A stretch of 64,000 nucleotides of DNA from Bordetella genomosp. 13 (GCF_007679965.1 NZ_VEHL01000008.1:124001-188000), one strand, 5' to 3'; counted from the stretch's first letter, positions 1 through 8,334 are shown. Notes: generated by a model not told the origin, from the sequence alone. Numbers and translations are program-made.

Positions 1-2
1 AC

Positions 3-272
3 ATTTCGCGCCAGGTGGCGGACCTGGCCTCGGTGCCGGCCACCGCCGGCCTGGACGAGGTGCTGGCGCGCCTGGTGCACAGCGACCAGCCGGTGGCCGT
101 GACGGGCGAGGGCGACGAGTTCCTGGGCATGCTGTCGCGCGCCAAGGTGGTCGAGCTGGTGACGCCCGCCGTGGCGACGGCCGAGGCGCCGGAAGGCGCG
201 CCGGGTGCGGTCGATGCCCACGGCGCGCAGCCCGCGCGGACCGAGCCGTCCGCACCCGTCAATCCAGCTTGA
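3..272 (+). CDS. C-terminal end of a CBS-domain protein, probably a ProV/OpuAA-like ABC ATPase (5' partial)
   Basis: The frame is open from the window edge to a TGA at 270-272, so only the last part of a longer protein is present. The visible residues form half of a CBS domain: LDEVLARLV, then DQPVAV, then a turn and FLGMLSRAKVVELV. This matches the way glycine betaine/proline ABC ATPases of the ProV/OpuAA type end. A Pro/Ala-rich tail of about 35 residues follows. Its last 14 bases overlap the convergent Bug receptor gene. The ATPase part is outside the window, so other CBS-domain proteins remain possible. Confidence 0.6.
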   Translation: MSRQVADLASVPATAGLDEVLARLVHSDQPVAVTGEGDEFLGMLSRAKVVELVTPAVATAEAPEGAPGAVDAHGAQPARTEPSAPVNPA

Positions 273-1233
273 CGCCCGCTTCCCGGATGATCTCCCCCCA
301 GCGGCGGGTTTCCGAGCGGATGTAGGCGTCGTACTCCTGCGGCGTGGCGCCCAGCGCCTGGGCGCCCTGGACCTTCAGCTGCTTCTGCATCTCGGGGGAC
401 TGGAGGGCGCGGCGGATCTCGGCGTTGAGCTTCTGCACGATGGTGTCGGGGGTGCCCTTGGGCACCATCACGCCCTGCCAGGCGCCGACCTCGAAGCCGG
501 GCTTGCGCGCCTCGGCGACGGTGGGCACGTCGGGCAGCTGCTCGCTGCGAGCCTTGCTGGTGATGGCCAGTGCGCGCACCTTGCCGTCGCGGATGAAGCC
601 CAGCGAATCGTTCAGCGTGTTCGCCATGAACTGCACCTGGCCGCCGACCAGGTCGGTCATGCCCGGCGCGCTGCCGCGATAGGGCACGTGCACCGCATCG
701 ATTCCCAGTTCTCGCAGCAGCATCACCGCGCCCAGGTGCGTGACGTTGCCCGGCCCGGCCGAGGCGAACGACAGCTTGTCGGGCGCGCGCTTCACGTAGT
801 CCACGAAACCGTCCAGGTCCTTGGCCGGGACGGACGGATGGACCAGCAGCACCAGCGGGATCACTGCCGTGGACGACACCGCGGTGAAGTCCTTGGCCGG
901 GTCGAAGCTCAGCTTGGTGTACAGGTTGGGGCTCAGCGCGATCGACGAAGTGTTGTACAGCACCGTGTAGCCGTCGGGCTTGGCCGAGGCGACCGCCTGC
1001 ATGCCGATGTTGCCGTTGGCGCCGCCCTTGTTCTCGATGACGACGGTCTGGCCCAGCTGGTCGGTCAGCTGCTTGGCCAGCACGCGCGCCACCAGGTCGG
1101 TGGGGCCGCCGGGCGGGAAGGGTACGACCATGGTGACCGGGCGTTCGGGCCACGCGGCCTGCGCGGCGGGGCCGGCCATGGCCAGCCCCGCCAGGGCCGC
1201 GCCGGCGGCCAGGCGTGCAAGACGGGGGATCAT
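259..1233 (-). CDS. Bug-family (TctC-like) tripartite tricarboxylate transporter receptor
   Basis: A 324-residue periplasmic solute-binding protein. Residues 1-26 are a Sec signal peptide ending PAAQA, followed by the family hallmark AWPERPVTMVVPFPPGG. Further in are the usual Bug features: an NKGGANG ligand loop, a PYRGSAPG segment and a VPTVAEA stretch. Full length for the family. An AAGGAG ribosome site lies just upstream of the ATG. Bug proteins bind small organic acids for TctAB-type permeases, but no permease gene is in the window, so the receptor is an orphan here. It is the last gene of a leftward set with a CoA-transferase and a MaoC-like protein, which suggests uptake of the acid that those enzymes process. 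The ligand is unknown. Confidence 0.93.
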   Translation of the reverse strand: MIPRLARLAAGAALAGLAMAGPAAQAAWPERPVTMVVPFPPGGPTDLVARVLAKQLTDQLGQTVVIENKGGANGNIGMQAVASAKPDGYTVLYNTSSIALSPNLYTKLSFDPAKDFTAVSSTAVIPLVLLVHPSVPAKDLDGFVDYVKRAPDKLSFASAGPGNVTHLGAVMLLRELGIDAVHVPYRGSAPGMTDLVGGQVQFMANTLNDSLGFIRDGKVRALAITSKARSEQLPDVPTVAEARKPGFEVGAWQGVMVPKGTPDTIVQKLNAEIRRALQSPEMQKQLKVQGAQALGATPQEYDAYIRSETRRWGEIIREAGVKLD

Positions 1234-1287
1234 CGTTTGTCTCCTTGCTTATAGGTGTCGTAGGCGGGGGCGCCCGCGGCGCGCGGC

Positions 1288-1752
1288 TCAGTCGGGCTTG
1301 CCGGCCAGCATGCGCACCGCCGTGTACTGGATGACGGGCTTGCCGTCCTGGTTGCGGATCTCGATGGCGGACGTGACGATGGCGCGGTTGAGCTTCGAGG
1401 TCGGCCGGATGCCGGTCACTTCGACTTCCGCCCAGACCGTGTCGCCGGCCACGACGGGGGCCAGGATCTTCTTGGTGACTTCCAGCAGCGCCAGGCCGGT
1501 GCCCTGCACCATGCCCTGCATCAGCAAACCCTCGATGATGCCGTAGGTCAGGGCGCCGGGCACGGGGCGGCCCTTGATCGCGCCGCCGCCGAAGGTGGTG
1601 TCGGTGAAGATCGTCTCCAGCATGCCGGTGGCGCTGATGAAGTTGACGATGTCGGTCTCGGTGATGGTGCGGCGCAGGGTGTGGAAGCGCTGGCCGACCT
1701 CGAGTTCCTGCCAGTAATAGCCCATGCCCAGGACCTGGATCTTGTCGTTCAT
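1288..1752 (-). CDS. MaoC-like hot-dog dehydratase family protein
   Basis: A 154-residue protein with a single hot-dog domain of the MaoC type: an N-terminal GQRFHTLRRTITETDIVNF segment (the family's 'T.TE.DI..F' start) and a later VAGDTVWAEVEVTGIRPT strand pair. Members of this family hydrate enoyl-CoA or related thioesters. The usual D-x4-H catalytic pair is not obvious: the region after residue 40 reads TDTTFGGGAIKGRPVPG, so the activity may differ from R-specific hydratases. A GGAG ribosome site precedes the ATG. It sits 43 bp downstream of the CoA-transferase gene and 54 bp upstream of the Bug gene on the same strand, so the three are probably cotranscribed. Confidence 0.85.
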   Translation of the reverse strand: MNDKIQVLGMGYYWQELEVGQRFHTLRRTITETDIVNFISATGMLETIFTDTTFGGGAIKGRPVPGALTYGIIEGLLMQGMVQGTGLALLEVTKKILAPVVAGDTVWAEVEVTGIRPTSKLNRAIVTSAIEIRNQDGKPVIQYTAVRMLAGKPD

Positions 1753-1795
1753 GGATGTCTCCGGTGGTGTGTTGGTGAAAGGGGTTACGGGGAAA

Positions 1796-3028
1796 TCAGT
1801 CTTTGTTGCCGGCCGCGGCGTCGTCGCCGCGCGCCGCGCCGCTGTCCAGCAGCGCGTCGACCTGCGCGTCCGCCAGGCCGGCCTGGCGCAGCACCTCGCG
1901 CGTGTGCTGGCCCAGCCGCGGCGGCATGGCGGGCGCGACCTCGGAACGCTGCAGGCGCACGGGATTGCGCACCAGGCGATACCGATGGCCGGTGTCGCTG
2001 CGCACTTCCGGGAAGAAGCCGACGCTGGCCAGATGCGGGTCCTGTTCCAGGTCCTGCAGGCGGTTGACGGGGGCGGCGGGAATTTCCAGGCGCTGGCACA
2101 CGGCCAGCCAGTGCGCGGTGTCGTGATGGGCCACCAGCTCGCCCACCAGTTCGTACAGCGTGTCGATGTGGCGCGTGCGCGCGGCGATGCCGGCGAAGCG
2201 CGGATCGTCGGCCAGGTCGGGACGGCCGCAATGCACGAAGAAGCGGCGCCAGTGGTTGTCCGTGTACGGCATCATGCACAGATGGCCGTCGGCCGTCTGG
2301 TAGGGGCGGCGCCACGGCGCCAGCACGCGCGCGTAGCCGGGACCCGCGTCTTCCTCGGCCAGGTGGCGGCCGTAGTAGTGCTCCAGCAGAACGTAGGAAC
2401 TCATGGCCTCGAACATCGGCACTTCCAGGTGCTGGCCCCGGCCGGTGCGCTCGCGCTGGAACAGCGCCGCCAGGATGGCATGCGCCGCCATCAGGCCGCA
2501 GGTCTTGTCCGCGGCGATGGTGGGCAGGTAGCGGGGCGTGCCGCCCTGGCGCTGCATGATGTCGGCCACGCCCGACAGCCCCTGGATGATGTCGTCGTAG
2601 GCGGGCCGGCCGGCGTAGGCGCCGGCCTCGCCGAAGCCGTACAGGCCGGCATACACCAGGCGCGGATTGCGGGCGCACAGCGTGTCCGGGTCCAGTCCCA
2701 GGCGGGCCATTTTCCCGGGACGCATGCTGTGCATCAGCACGTCCGCGCCGTCGACGAGCGCCAGCAAGGCCTCGCGGGCGGCCGGCTGTTTCAGGTCGAG
2801 CACCACGCTGCGCTTGTTGCGGTTGACGCCCAGGAAGATGGCGCCCAGCCCCGGCTCCTGCGACGGGCCGGTCTGCCGCGTGGAGTCGCCCTCGGGCGAT
2901 TCGATCTTGACGACGTCCGCGCCGTAGTCGGCGAGGATCTGCGAGGCATAGGGGCCGAACACGACCGAGGTCAGGTCCAGCACGCGCACGCCGGCCAGCG
3001 CGGCGGTGTCTGAAGTGTGTGGGTGCAT
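1796..3028 (-). CDS. CaiB/BaiF family III CoA-transferase
   Basis: A 410-residue protein with the full layout of formyl-CoA transferase-type enzymes: an N-terminal LAGVRVLDLTSVVFGPYASQ and LADYGADVVKIESP nucleotide-fold start, a VLDLK segment, then RPAYDDIIQ near residues 141-149, where the catalytic aspartate of this family lies. These enzymes move CoA between carboxylic acids through an acyl-Asp intermediate. It heads the leftward CaiB-MaoC-Bug set and is divergent from the LysR gene at 3101, so that regulator probably controls it. This would be the substrate-activation step of the cluster. The acid activated cannot be told from the sequence. Confidence 0.93.
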   Translation of the reverse strand: MHPHTSDTAALAGVRVLDLTSVVFGPYASQILADYGADVVKIESPEGDSTRQTGPSQEPGLGAIFLGVNRNKRSVVLDLKQPAAREALLALVDGADVLMHSMRPGKMARLGLDPDTLCARNPRLVYAGLYGFGEAGAYAGRPAYDDIIQGLSGVADIMQRQGGTPRYLPTIAADKTCGLMAAHAILAALFQRERTGRGQHLEVPMFEAMSSYVLLEHYYGRHLAEEDAGPGYARVLAPWRRPYQTADGHLCMMPYTDNHWRRFFVHCGRPDLADDPRFAGIAARTRHIDTLYELVGELVAHHDTAHWLAVCQRLEIPAAPVNRLQDLEQDPHLASVGFFPEVRSDTGHRYRLVRNPVRLQRSEVAPAMPPRLGQHTREVLRQAGLADAQVDALLDSGAARGDDAAAGNKD

Positions 3029-3076
3029 GGCGGAAAATCCTAATCACCCCAGGCATAAACGTCTAATATGGCTTCG

Positions 3077-3090
3077 GTATAGATCGATAC
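3077..3090. promoter_or_regulatory. LysR-type binding box between the divergent CoA-transferase and LysR genes
   Basis: GTAT-N6-ATAC, a short dyad of the T-N11-A type that LysR regulators bind, lies in the 72-bp gap between the CaiB-type gene and the LysR gene. Its place suits control of the divergent promoter and self-repression. Function is inferred from pattern and position only. Confidence 0.5.
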
Positions 3091-3100
3091 GGAATCCGTT

Positions 3101-4117
3101 ATGAGTCTGGATCTGCGGCACCTGCGGCAGTTCGTCGCCATCGCCGAACTGGGCAGCTATCGGCGTGCGGCCGAAGCACTGCACATCGCGCAGCCCGCGT
3201 TGTCCGTTTCGATCCAGAAGCTGGAGCATGCGGTGGGCGTGCAGCTACTGGAACGCGGCGCGCGCGGCGTGACGCTGACCGCGGCCGGCGAGGCTTTGAT
3301 GGAGGATGCGCGCCGCGCGCTGTTCCATGCCGACCAGGCCCGCCTGGCCGCGCGCCGCGTGGCGCTGGGCGAGTCGGGCCGGCTGCGGCTGGGCTTCGTG
3401 GGTTCGGCCACTTACGAGCTGCTGCCGCGCTGCCTGCCGGCGTTCAGAGCGCAGTATCCGGACGTGCAGCTGGAGTTGCGCGAGGACAGCACCATCGGCC
3501 TGGTGGCGGCGCTGCGCGCAAATGAACTGGACGGCGGGCTGGTGCGCGGTCCGCTGGCCGACGATCCTGAACTGGCGTCGTGGGTGGTGGAGCGCGACGA
3601 CCTGATCCTGGCGCTGCCCGCCGGGCATCCCCTGGCGGAGCGGGGGGCGGGCCGGAGTGGTCCTGCCGGACGCGGTCCTGCCGGACGCGGTCCTGCCGAC
3701 CGCGGCCCGGCCGACCGCGGCCCGGCCGTATGCGGCGCAATCAACCTCCGCGACATGCGTCGTGAGAGTTTCGTGATGTACGCGCCCGCCAAGGTGCCGG
3801 GGCTGTACGGCGTGGCGGCGGCGCTGTGCCGCAAGGCGGGGTTCTCGCCGCGCGTCAGCCAGGAGGCGATCCAGGTGCAGACCCTGGTCAGCCTGGTGGC
3901 CAGCGGGCTGGGCGTGGCGCTGGTGCCGGGCGTGACGCGGGCCTACACGACGCCGCACGTGGTGTTCGCGCCCATTGCCGACGCCGATGCGCGGGACGCG
4001 CTGGCCCTGTCGCTGGTGACGCTGCGCGATACGCACTGCATGCCGGTGCTGCGGCTGCGCGACAGCATCGCGCTGGAACCCGAAGCGGCGGAGCTGGCCG
4101 GCGCCGTGCCCGGGTAG
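3101..4117 (+). CDS. LysR-family transcriptional regulator with an inserted Gly-Pro-Ala repeat
   Basis: A 338-residue LysR regulator. Residues 1-60 are the winged helix-turn-helix (LRHLRQFVAIAELGSYRRAAE, then QPALSVSIQKLE), and residues from about 90 form the effector-binding domain (RLRLGFVGSATYELLP). It is longer than the usual 290-310 residues because residues 187-211 are five tandem five-residue units (GPAGR/GPADR/GPAVC) placed between ILALPAGHPLAERG and INLRDMRRESFVMY, a surface loop in this family. It is divergent from the CaiB-MaoC-Bug genes and probably regulates them, with the catabolite as coinducer. It is convergent with the tautomerase gene. Confidence 0.93.
   Translation: MSLDLRHLRQFVAIAELGSYRRAAEALHIAQPALSVSIQKLEHAVGVQLLERGARGVTLTAAGEALMEDARRALFHADQARLAARRVALGESGRLRLGFVGSATYELLPRCLPAFRAQYPDVQLELREDSTIGLVAALRANELDGGLVRGPLADDPELASWVVERDDLILALPAGHPLAERGAGRSGPAGRGPAGRGPADRGPADRGPAVCGAINLRDMRRESFVMYAPAKVPGLYGVAAALCRKAGFSPRVSQEAIQVQTLVSLVASGLGVALVPGVTRAYTTPHVVFAPIADADARDALALSLVTLRDTHCMPVLRLRDSIALEPEAAELAGAVPG
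3659..3733 (+). repeat. Five tandem 15-bp units inside the LysR gene
   Basis: Units start at 3659, 3674, 3689, 3704 and 3719. The first two are identical (GGTCCTGCCGGACGC); the others drift to GGTCCTGCCGACCGC, GGCCCGGCCGACCGC and GGCCCGGCCGTATGC. The period is a multiple of three, so copy-number change would alter loop length without breaking the frame. Confidence 0.95.
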
Positions 4118-4118
4118 T

Positions 4119-4493
4119 TCAGCGCCCCGCGGCCTTGGCCGTGACGCCGCCCGCCACGCCCATGTCGGTCTTGGGCACGTCGGTGATGATCACGCGCACG
4201 TCCTGTTCCGGGATGCCGATGCTGGTGTGGATGGCCTTGCTGACCGCGGCGATCAGCGCCGCCTTCTTCGCCTCGTCGCGTCCCGCGATCAGGCGCACCA
4301 GCGCCAGCGCCATCGGATGACCGATCTTGCCGCCCACGATCACGTTGTCGGCGGCCACTTCGTCCAGCACGATGCGGATGGACGGCAGCGGCGCGGCGAT
4401 GCTGCTTTCCACGGCCTGGGTGACGTTTTGCAGCAGCGCGGTCTTTTCGCTGCCGGTGCGGCCTTGCATGATCTGCAGATTGAGGACGGGCAT
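4119..4493 (-). CDS. Tautomerase superfamily protein with N-terminal Pro-1
   Basis: A 124-residue protein that begins Met-Pro-Val-Leu-Asn. Removing Met exposes the Pro-1 catalytic base of the tautomerase (4-oxalocrotonate tautomerase-like) superfamily. At twice the length of 4-OT, it looks like two fused beta-alpha-beta units: residues 2-60 and about 62-115, the second with RDEAKKAALIAAVSKAIHTSIG and a V(R)VIITDV strand. This matches the longer malonate-semialdehyde decarboxylase/cis-CaaD-like members. It follows the two acyl-CoA dehydrogenase genes on the same strand, 84 bp after the second. A role in isomerising or hydrating an unsaturated acid of the pathway is an inference. Confidence 0.85.
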   Translation of the reverse strand: MPVLNLQIMQGRTGSEKTALLQNVTQAVESSIAAPLPSIRIVLDEVAADNVIVGGKIGHPMALALVRLIAGRDEAKKAALIAAVSKAIHTSIGIPEQDVRVIITDVPKTDMGVAGGVTAKAAGR

Positions 4494-4577
4494 GGGGTTT
4501 CCGTGCGTTGAGGGGAAGTGGCGGCGCCGGGTGGGCCGGCAGCGTTCGCCACATTCTGCCAGCCCGCGGGCGCGCCG

Positions 4578-5588
4578 TCAGTCGATCTTTGCGCAGAGTT
4601 CGGTGCGCAGGTAGGACAGCGCCGAATGCTCGCGCGCGGCCAGCGCGCCGGCCCCGATGCGGGCATGCCAGTAGGTTTCGGCGCCGGCCGCGCGGCGCCA
4701 TTCGCGCAGGCGCCGCGTGTAGCGCTGCAGCTCGTATTCTTCGGTGACGCCGATGGCGCCGTGCACCGCGTGGGCGATGTCGGCCACCGGCGTGGCGGCG
4801 GCGCTGGCGCGCGCCTTGCCCAGGGCCGCCAGCAGCGGCTGCGGCGCCGTGCCCGCGCTCTGGAAGGCCAGTTGCGCCGCCATGCGCGCCGCCCACACCT
4901 GTTCGGCCATGATGCTCAATTGCTGCTGCACCGCCTGGAAGCGGCCGATGGGCTTGCCGAACTGGCTGCGCTCGTTGGCGTAATCCACCGTCATGCGCAG
5001 CACTCGTTCCATGGCGCCCGCCAGCAGCGGCGCGGCGGCCGCCGCCGCCAGCTCGGCCAGGTCCGTGCCCGACAGGCGGGTGGCATTGGCCGCCGCGTCG
5101 GCGGGCCAGACCAGGTCGGCATCCAGGCTGCCGTGCCCGCCGGACGGCACGCGTTGCGCCGCCCAGGCCGGCAGCAGCAGGGCGCCGTCGGGCATGGCCA
5201 GCAGCACCCACTGCGCCACGCCGCCGGTCCAGACGGCGGGGGCCACGATGCCGTTGGCATCGCGCGTCGCGCCGAAGGGCGCCAGCGCGATGGGGCCTGC
5301 GGGCGCCGCCTGCCCCGCGGCGTGCAGCCAGGCCCGCGCCAGCATCGTCTGCACGAAGGGCACGCCCATGCCGTGCCAGCCGGCCGCGTGCGCCAGCGGC
5401 AGGGTATCGCACAGCCGCAGGCCCGCGCCGCCAGCCGCTTCCGGCACCAGTGCATCCAGGAAACCGGATTCCTCGATTGCCTGCCAGGCCGGCTGCGCGC
5501 CTTCGCCGCGCTCGATGGCGCGCTGCACGTCGGGCGCATAGGCCTGCGCGAACAGCCGCTGCGCGGCGTCTCCGAATAGATCGTCCAT
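4578..5588 (-). CDS. Acyl-CoA dehydrogenase, short subunit-like member
   Basis: A 336-residue acyl-CoA dehydrogenase-fold protein, shorter than the usual 380. The C-terminal half has the flavin contact RSQFGKPIGRFQAVQ and HAVHGAIGVTEEYELQRYTRR, typical of the family. The N-terminal and middle domains are poorly conserved and Ala-rich. The catalytic-base region is not clear. It starts 11 bp after the stop of the 384-residue dehydrogenase. Such long/short pairs in actinobacteria and proteobacteria form heteromeric FadE enzymes acting on sterol or ring-bearing acyl-CoAs, and that arrangement is inferred here. An AAGGA ribosome site lies upstream. Confidence 0.88.
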   Translation of the reverse strand: MDDLFGDAAQRLFAQAYAPDVQRAIERGEGAQPAWQAIEESGFLDALVPEAAGGAGLRLCDTLPLAHAAGWHGMGVPFVQTMLARAWLHAAGQAAPAGPIALAPFGATRDANGIVAPAVWTGGVAQWVLLAMPDGALLLPAWAAQRVPSGGHGSLDADLVWPADAAANATRLSGTDLAELAAAAAAPLLAGAMERVLRMTVDYANERSQFGKPIGRFQAVQQQLSIMAEQVWAARMAAQLAFQSAGTAPQPLLAALGKARASAAATPVADIAHAVHGAIGVTEEYELQRYTRRLREWRRAAGAETYWHARIGAGALAAREHSALSYLRTELCAKID

Positions 5589-5599
5589 GTCGTCGTTCC

Positions 5600-6754
5600 T
5601 TATCTCAGGCCCAGGCCGCGAGCGATGATGCCGCGCAGGATCTCGCGCGTGCCGCCGCGCAGCGAGAAGGTCGGACTGACCTGCTCGACGTAGGCCAGCG
5701 TGCGCAGCAGCTCAGGCGGGGCCGGCCGCTCGGGCGCGCGGCCCAGCGCCTGCGCGATCAGGCCGGGAATGCGTTGTTCCAGTTCGGTGCCCAGGTCCTT
5801 GACCAGCGCGGCCTCGGTGGCGGGGGACAGGCCGCGCGCCAGCTGGCCCGCGATGGCCAGCGACATGCTGCGCAAGGTGGCCAGGTGCGCCAGGATCTCG
5901 CCCAGCGTGGCGCGGGTGGATTCGTCGTCCAGCCCGCCGGCGCGGCAATGGTCCAGCCAGCATTCGACCAGCGCCATGCTGGAATACAGGCGCTCGGGGC
6001 CGCTGCGCTCGAAGGCCAGTTCGGCGTTCACCTGCAGCCAGCCTTCGCCCTCGGTGCCGATCAGCGCGTCGGGCGCCAGCGCGACGTCCTCGAAGAAGAC
6101 TTCGGAGAAGTGCGCGTCGCCCGCCACGTCGACGATGGGGCGCACCGTGACTCCCGGCAGGGACAGGTCGATGATGACCTGCGACAGGCCCTTGTGGCGG
6201 TCCTCGGCCGTGCCCGAGGTGCGCACCAGGGCGATCATGTAGTGCGACTTGTGCGCGTTGGTGGTCCAGATCTTGCTGCCGTTCAGGCGCCAGCCGCCGT
6301 CCGGCCGCGGCTGCGCGCGCGTGCGGATGCTGGCCAGGTCGGAGCCGGAACCGGGCTCGCTCATGCCGATGCAGAAGAAGGCCTCGGCGCGGCAGATGCG
6401 GGGCAGGTAGTGCCGGCGCTGTTGCGGGGTGCCGTACTTCAGGATCAGCGGCGCGCTCTGGCGGTCGGCGATCCAGTGCGCCGACACCGGGGCGCCCGCG
6501 CCCAGCAGTTCCTCGGACAGCACGAAGCGCGCGAAATGGCCGCGTTCCGAGCCGCCGTACTCGCGCGGCAGCGTCAGGCCCAGCCAGCCGCGCTCGGCAA
6601 GCCGGCGGCTGAAGTCCGCGTCGAATCCCATCCACGAGCGTGCGCGCCGGTCGGCGGGCACGCCTTGCAGGGCCTCGTGCAGGAATTGCCTGATCTCGCT
6701 TCGCAGCGCTTCGTCTTCGGCGGGGATGGCCGTCAGGTCCAGCGTATCGATCAT
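5600..6754 (-). CDS. Acyl-CoA dehydrogenase, full-length member
   Basis: A 384-residue acyl-CoA dehydrogenase. It shows the FAD/substrate motifs CIGMSEPGSGSDLASI and WRLNGSKIWTTNAHKSHYM, and the C-terminal TLAYVEQVSPTFSLRGGTREILRGIIARGLGLR (the 'GGT.EI.R.IIA' ending). The ATG at 6754 is preferred over one further upstream because the family begins near this point and the extra 51 codons are Arg-rich without similarity. It is first in the leftward unit with the short dehydrogenase and the tautomerase. It would introduce the alpha-beta double bond in an acyl-CoA; the electron acceptor is normally ETF, which is not in the window. Confidence 0.93.
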   Translation of the reverse strand: MIDTLDLTAIPAEDEALRSEIRQFLHEALQGVPADRRARSWMGFDADFSRRLAERGWLGLTLPREYGGSERGHFARFVLSEELLGAGAPVSAHWIADRQSAPLILKYGTPQQRRHYLPRICRAEAFFCIGMSEPGSGSDLASIRTRAQPRPDGGWRLNGSKIWTTNAHKSHYMIALVRTSGTAEDRHKGLSQVIIDLSLPGVTVRPIVDVAGDAHFSEVFFEDVALAPDALIGTEGEGWLQVNAELAFERSGPERLYSSMALVECWLDHCRAGGLDDESTRATLGEILAHLATLRSMSLAIAGQLARGLSPATEAALVKDLGTELEQRIPGLIAQALGRAPERPAPPELLRTLAYVEQVSPTFSLRGGTREILRGIIARGLGLR

Positions 6755-6891
6755 GGAATGTCGTCTCGTCCTTCTTGCTTTTGCATGGCCCGTGTGAGGA
6801 CATGGGCGCCGGGCAGCCGAGGCCCGCGGGCGGCACCGTACAGCCTGGACTATCCCGCGCGGCTCGCGCGGGCGTCCAATATTTTTTTCGC

Positions 6892-6910
6892 GAAATGCCA
6901 TACGCATTTC
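6892..6910. promoter_or_regulatory. Inverted repeat in the divergent dehydrogenase/thiolase promoter region
   Basis: GAAATGC-CATAC-GCATTTC, perfect 7-bp arms around a 5-bp spacer, sits next to the run CCAATATTTTTTTCGCG in the 254-bp gap between acyl-CoA dehydrogenase (-) and thiolase (+). A TATGAT -10-like hexamer for the thiolase lies at 6947-6952. The size and symmetry suit a TetR- or GntR-family operator, but no such gene is adjacent. Confidence 0.55.
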
Positions 6911-7008
6911 CTATCGCCCCGGCCGCTTGCGGCGCGAGGGGCGCAGTATGATGAAACCAGCGCCGCGGCTCCGCCGCACGGTCCCGCCTACCCTACAGGA
7001 GCAATGCC

Positions 7009-8190
7009 ATGAACGAAGTCATCGTCGCCGCCGCCGTACGCACCGCCATCGGCGATTTCGGCGGCGCCCTGAAGGACGTGCCCCCCATCGACCTGGGCGC
7101 CACGGTGATGCGCGCCGCGCTGGAGCGCGCCGCCGTCAAGGGCAACGAGGTGGGCCACGTCGCCGTGGGCCACGTCATCAACACCGAGCCGCGCGACATG
7201 TACCTGTCGCGCGTGGCCGCGATCAACGCCGGCATCGGCAAGGAAACGCCCGCCTTCAACGTCAACCGCCTGTGCGGATCGGGCCTGCAGGCCATCGTGT
7301 CGGCGGCGCAGACCATCATGCTGGGCGATGCCGAAATCGCCGTGGGCGCGGGCGCCGAGAGCATGAGCCGCGCACCCTACATCGCGCCCGCGCAGCGCTG
7401 GGGTGCGCGCATGGGCGATGCCGCCATGCTGGACATGATGACCGGCGCGCTCACCGATCCGTTCGGCCGCATCCACATGGGCGTCACCGCCGAGAACGTG
7501 GCCGCGCGCTTCGGCATCAGCCGCGCCGACCAGGACGCGCTGGCCGCCGAGTCGCATCGCCGCGCGGCCGCCGCCATCGACGCCGGCCATTTCCGCGACC
7601 AGATCGTGCCCATCGTGCAGAAGACGCGCAAGGGCGAGGTCACGTTCGACACCGACGAGCACGTGCGCCGCGACGTCACCGCCGACAGCCTGGCCGGCCT
7701 GAAGCCCGTGTTCAAGAAGGAAGAGGGCACCGTCACCGCGGGTAACGCCTCGGGCCTGAACGACGGCGCCGCGGCCGTGGTGCTGATGAGCGCCGCCGTG
7801 GCCGGCAAGCGCGGCGTGAAGTCGCTGGCCCGCCTGGTGGCCTACGCGCATTCCGGCGTCGACCCCGAGATCATGGGCATCGGCCCGGTGCCGGCCACGC
7901 AGTCCGCGCTCAAGCGCGCCGGCCTGACGGTCGACCAGCTGGACGTGATCGAGGCCAACGAGGCGTTCGCCGCGCAGGCATGCGCCGTGTCGCGCGAATT
8001 GAAGTTCGACCCCGCCAAGGTCAACCCCAACGGCAGCGGCATCGGCCTGGGCCATCCCATCGGCGCCACCGGCGCGATCATCACCGTGAAGGCGCTGCAC
8101 GAACTGCGGCGCGTGGGCGGCCGCTACGCGCTGGTCACCATGTGCATCGGCGGCGGGCAGGGCATCGCGGCGATCTTCGAACGCGTCTAG
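7009..8190 (+). CDS. Thiolase / acetyl-CoA acetyltransferase
   Basis: A 393-residue thiolase with all three active-site signatures: the acyl-accepting Cys89 in NRLCGSGLQA, the His of NGSGIGLGHPIGATGA near residue 349 and the second Cys in MCIGGGQG near residue 379. The ATG has the ribosome site CAGGAG nine bases upstream. It is divergent from the acyl-CoA dehydrogenase unit and would cleave the 3-ketoacyl-CoA made by that pathway, or work as a general acetyl-CoA acetyltransferase. Hydratase and 3-hydroxyacyl-CoA dehydrogenase genes are not adjacent, so the pathway here is incomplete. Confidence 0.95.
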   Translation: MNEVIVAAAVRTAIGDFGGALKDVPPIDLGATVMRAALERAAVKGNEVGHVAVGHVINTEPRDMYLSRVAAINAGIGKETPAFNVNRLCGSGLQAIVSAAQTIMLGDAEIAVGAGAESMSRAPYIAPAQRWGARMGDAAMLDMMTGALTDPFGRIHMGVTAENVAARFGISRADQDALAAESHRRAAAAIDAGHFRDQIVPIVQKTRKGEVTFDTDEHVRRDVTADSLAGLKPVFKKEEGTVTAGNASGLNDGAAAVVLMSAAVAGKRGVKSLARLVAYAHSGVDPEIMGIGPVPATQSALKRAGLTVDQLDVIEANEAFAAQACAVSRELKFDPAKVNPNGSGIGLGHPIGATGAIITVKALHELRRVGGRYALVTMCIGGGQGIAAIFERV

Positions 8191-8200
8191 AACCTCCGCC

Positions 8201-8219
8201 GGGCCGCGATGGGCGGCCC
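8201..8219 (+). terminator. Hairpin after the thiolase gene
   Basis: GGGCCGC-GATGG-GCGGCCC, a 7-bp GC stem starting 10 bases after the stop. It lacks a real U-tract (CCTTGG follows), so termination is only possible. Confidence 0.35.
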
Positions 8220-8334
8220 CTTGGATATGCCGCCGCGGAGCGCGGTCATCGCCGCACCCGCGGCAGCCATTTTCCGACATGGCGCTCGGCATGCCGGCCC
8301 GGTGCCGGCGCCGTCCGCGTGGCTACAATGCGCC

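Noticed and set aside
3659..3733. Phase variation by the LysR repeat
   Set aside because: The unit is 15 bp, so copy changes keep the frame and cannot switch the gene on and off.
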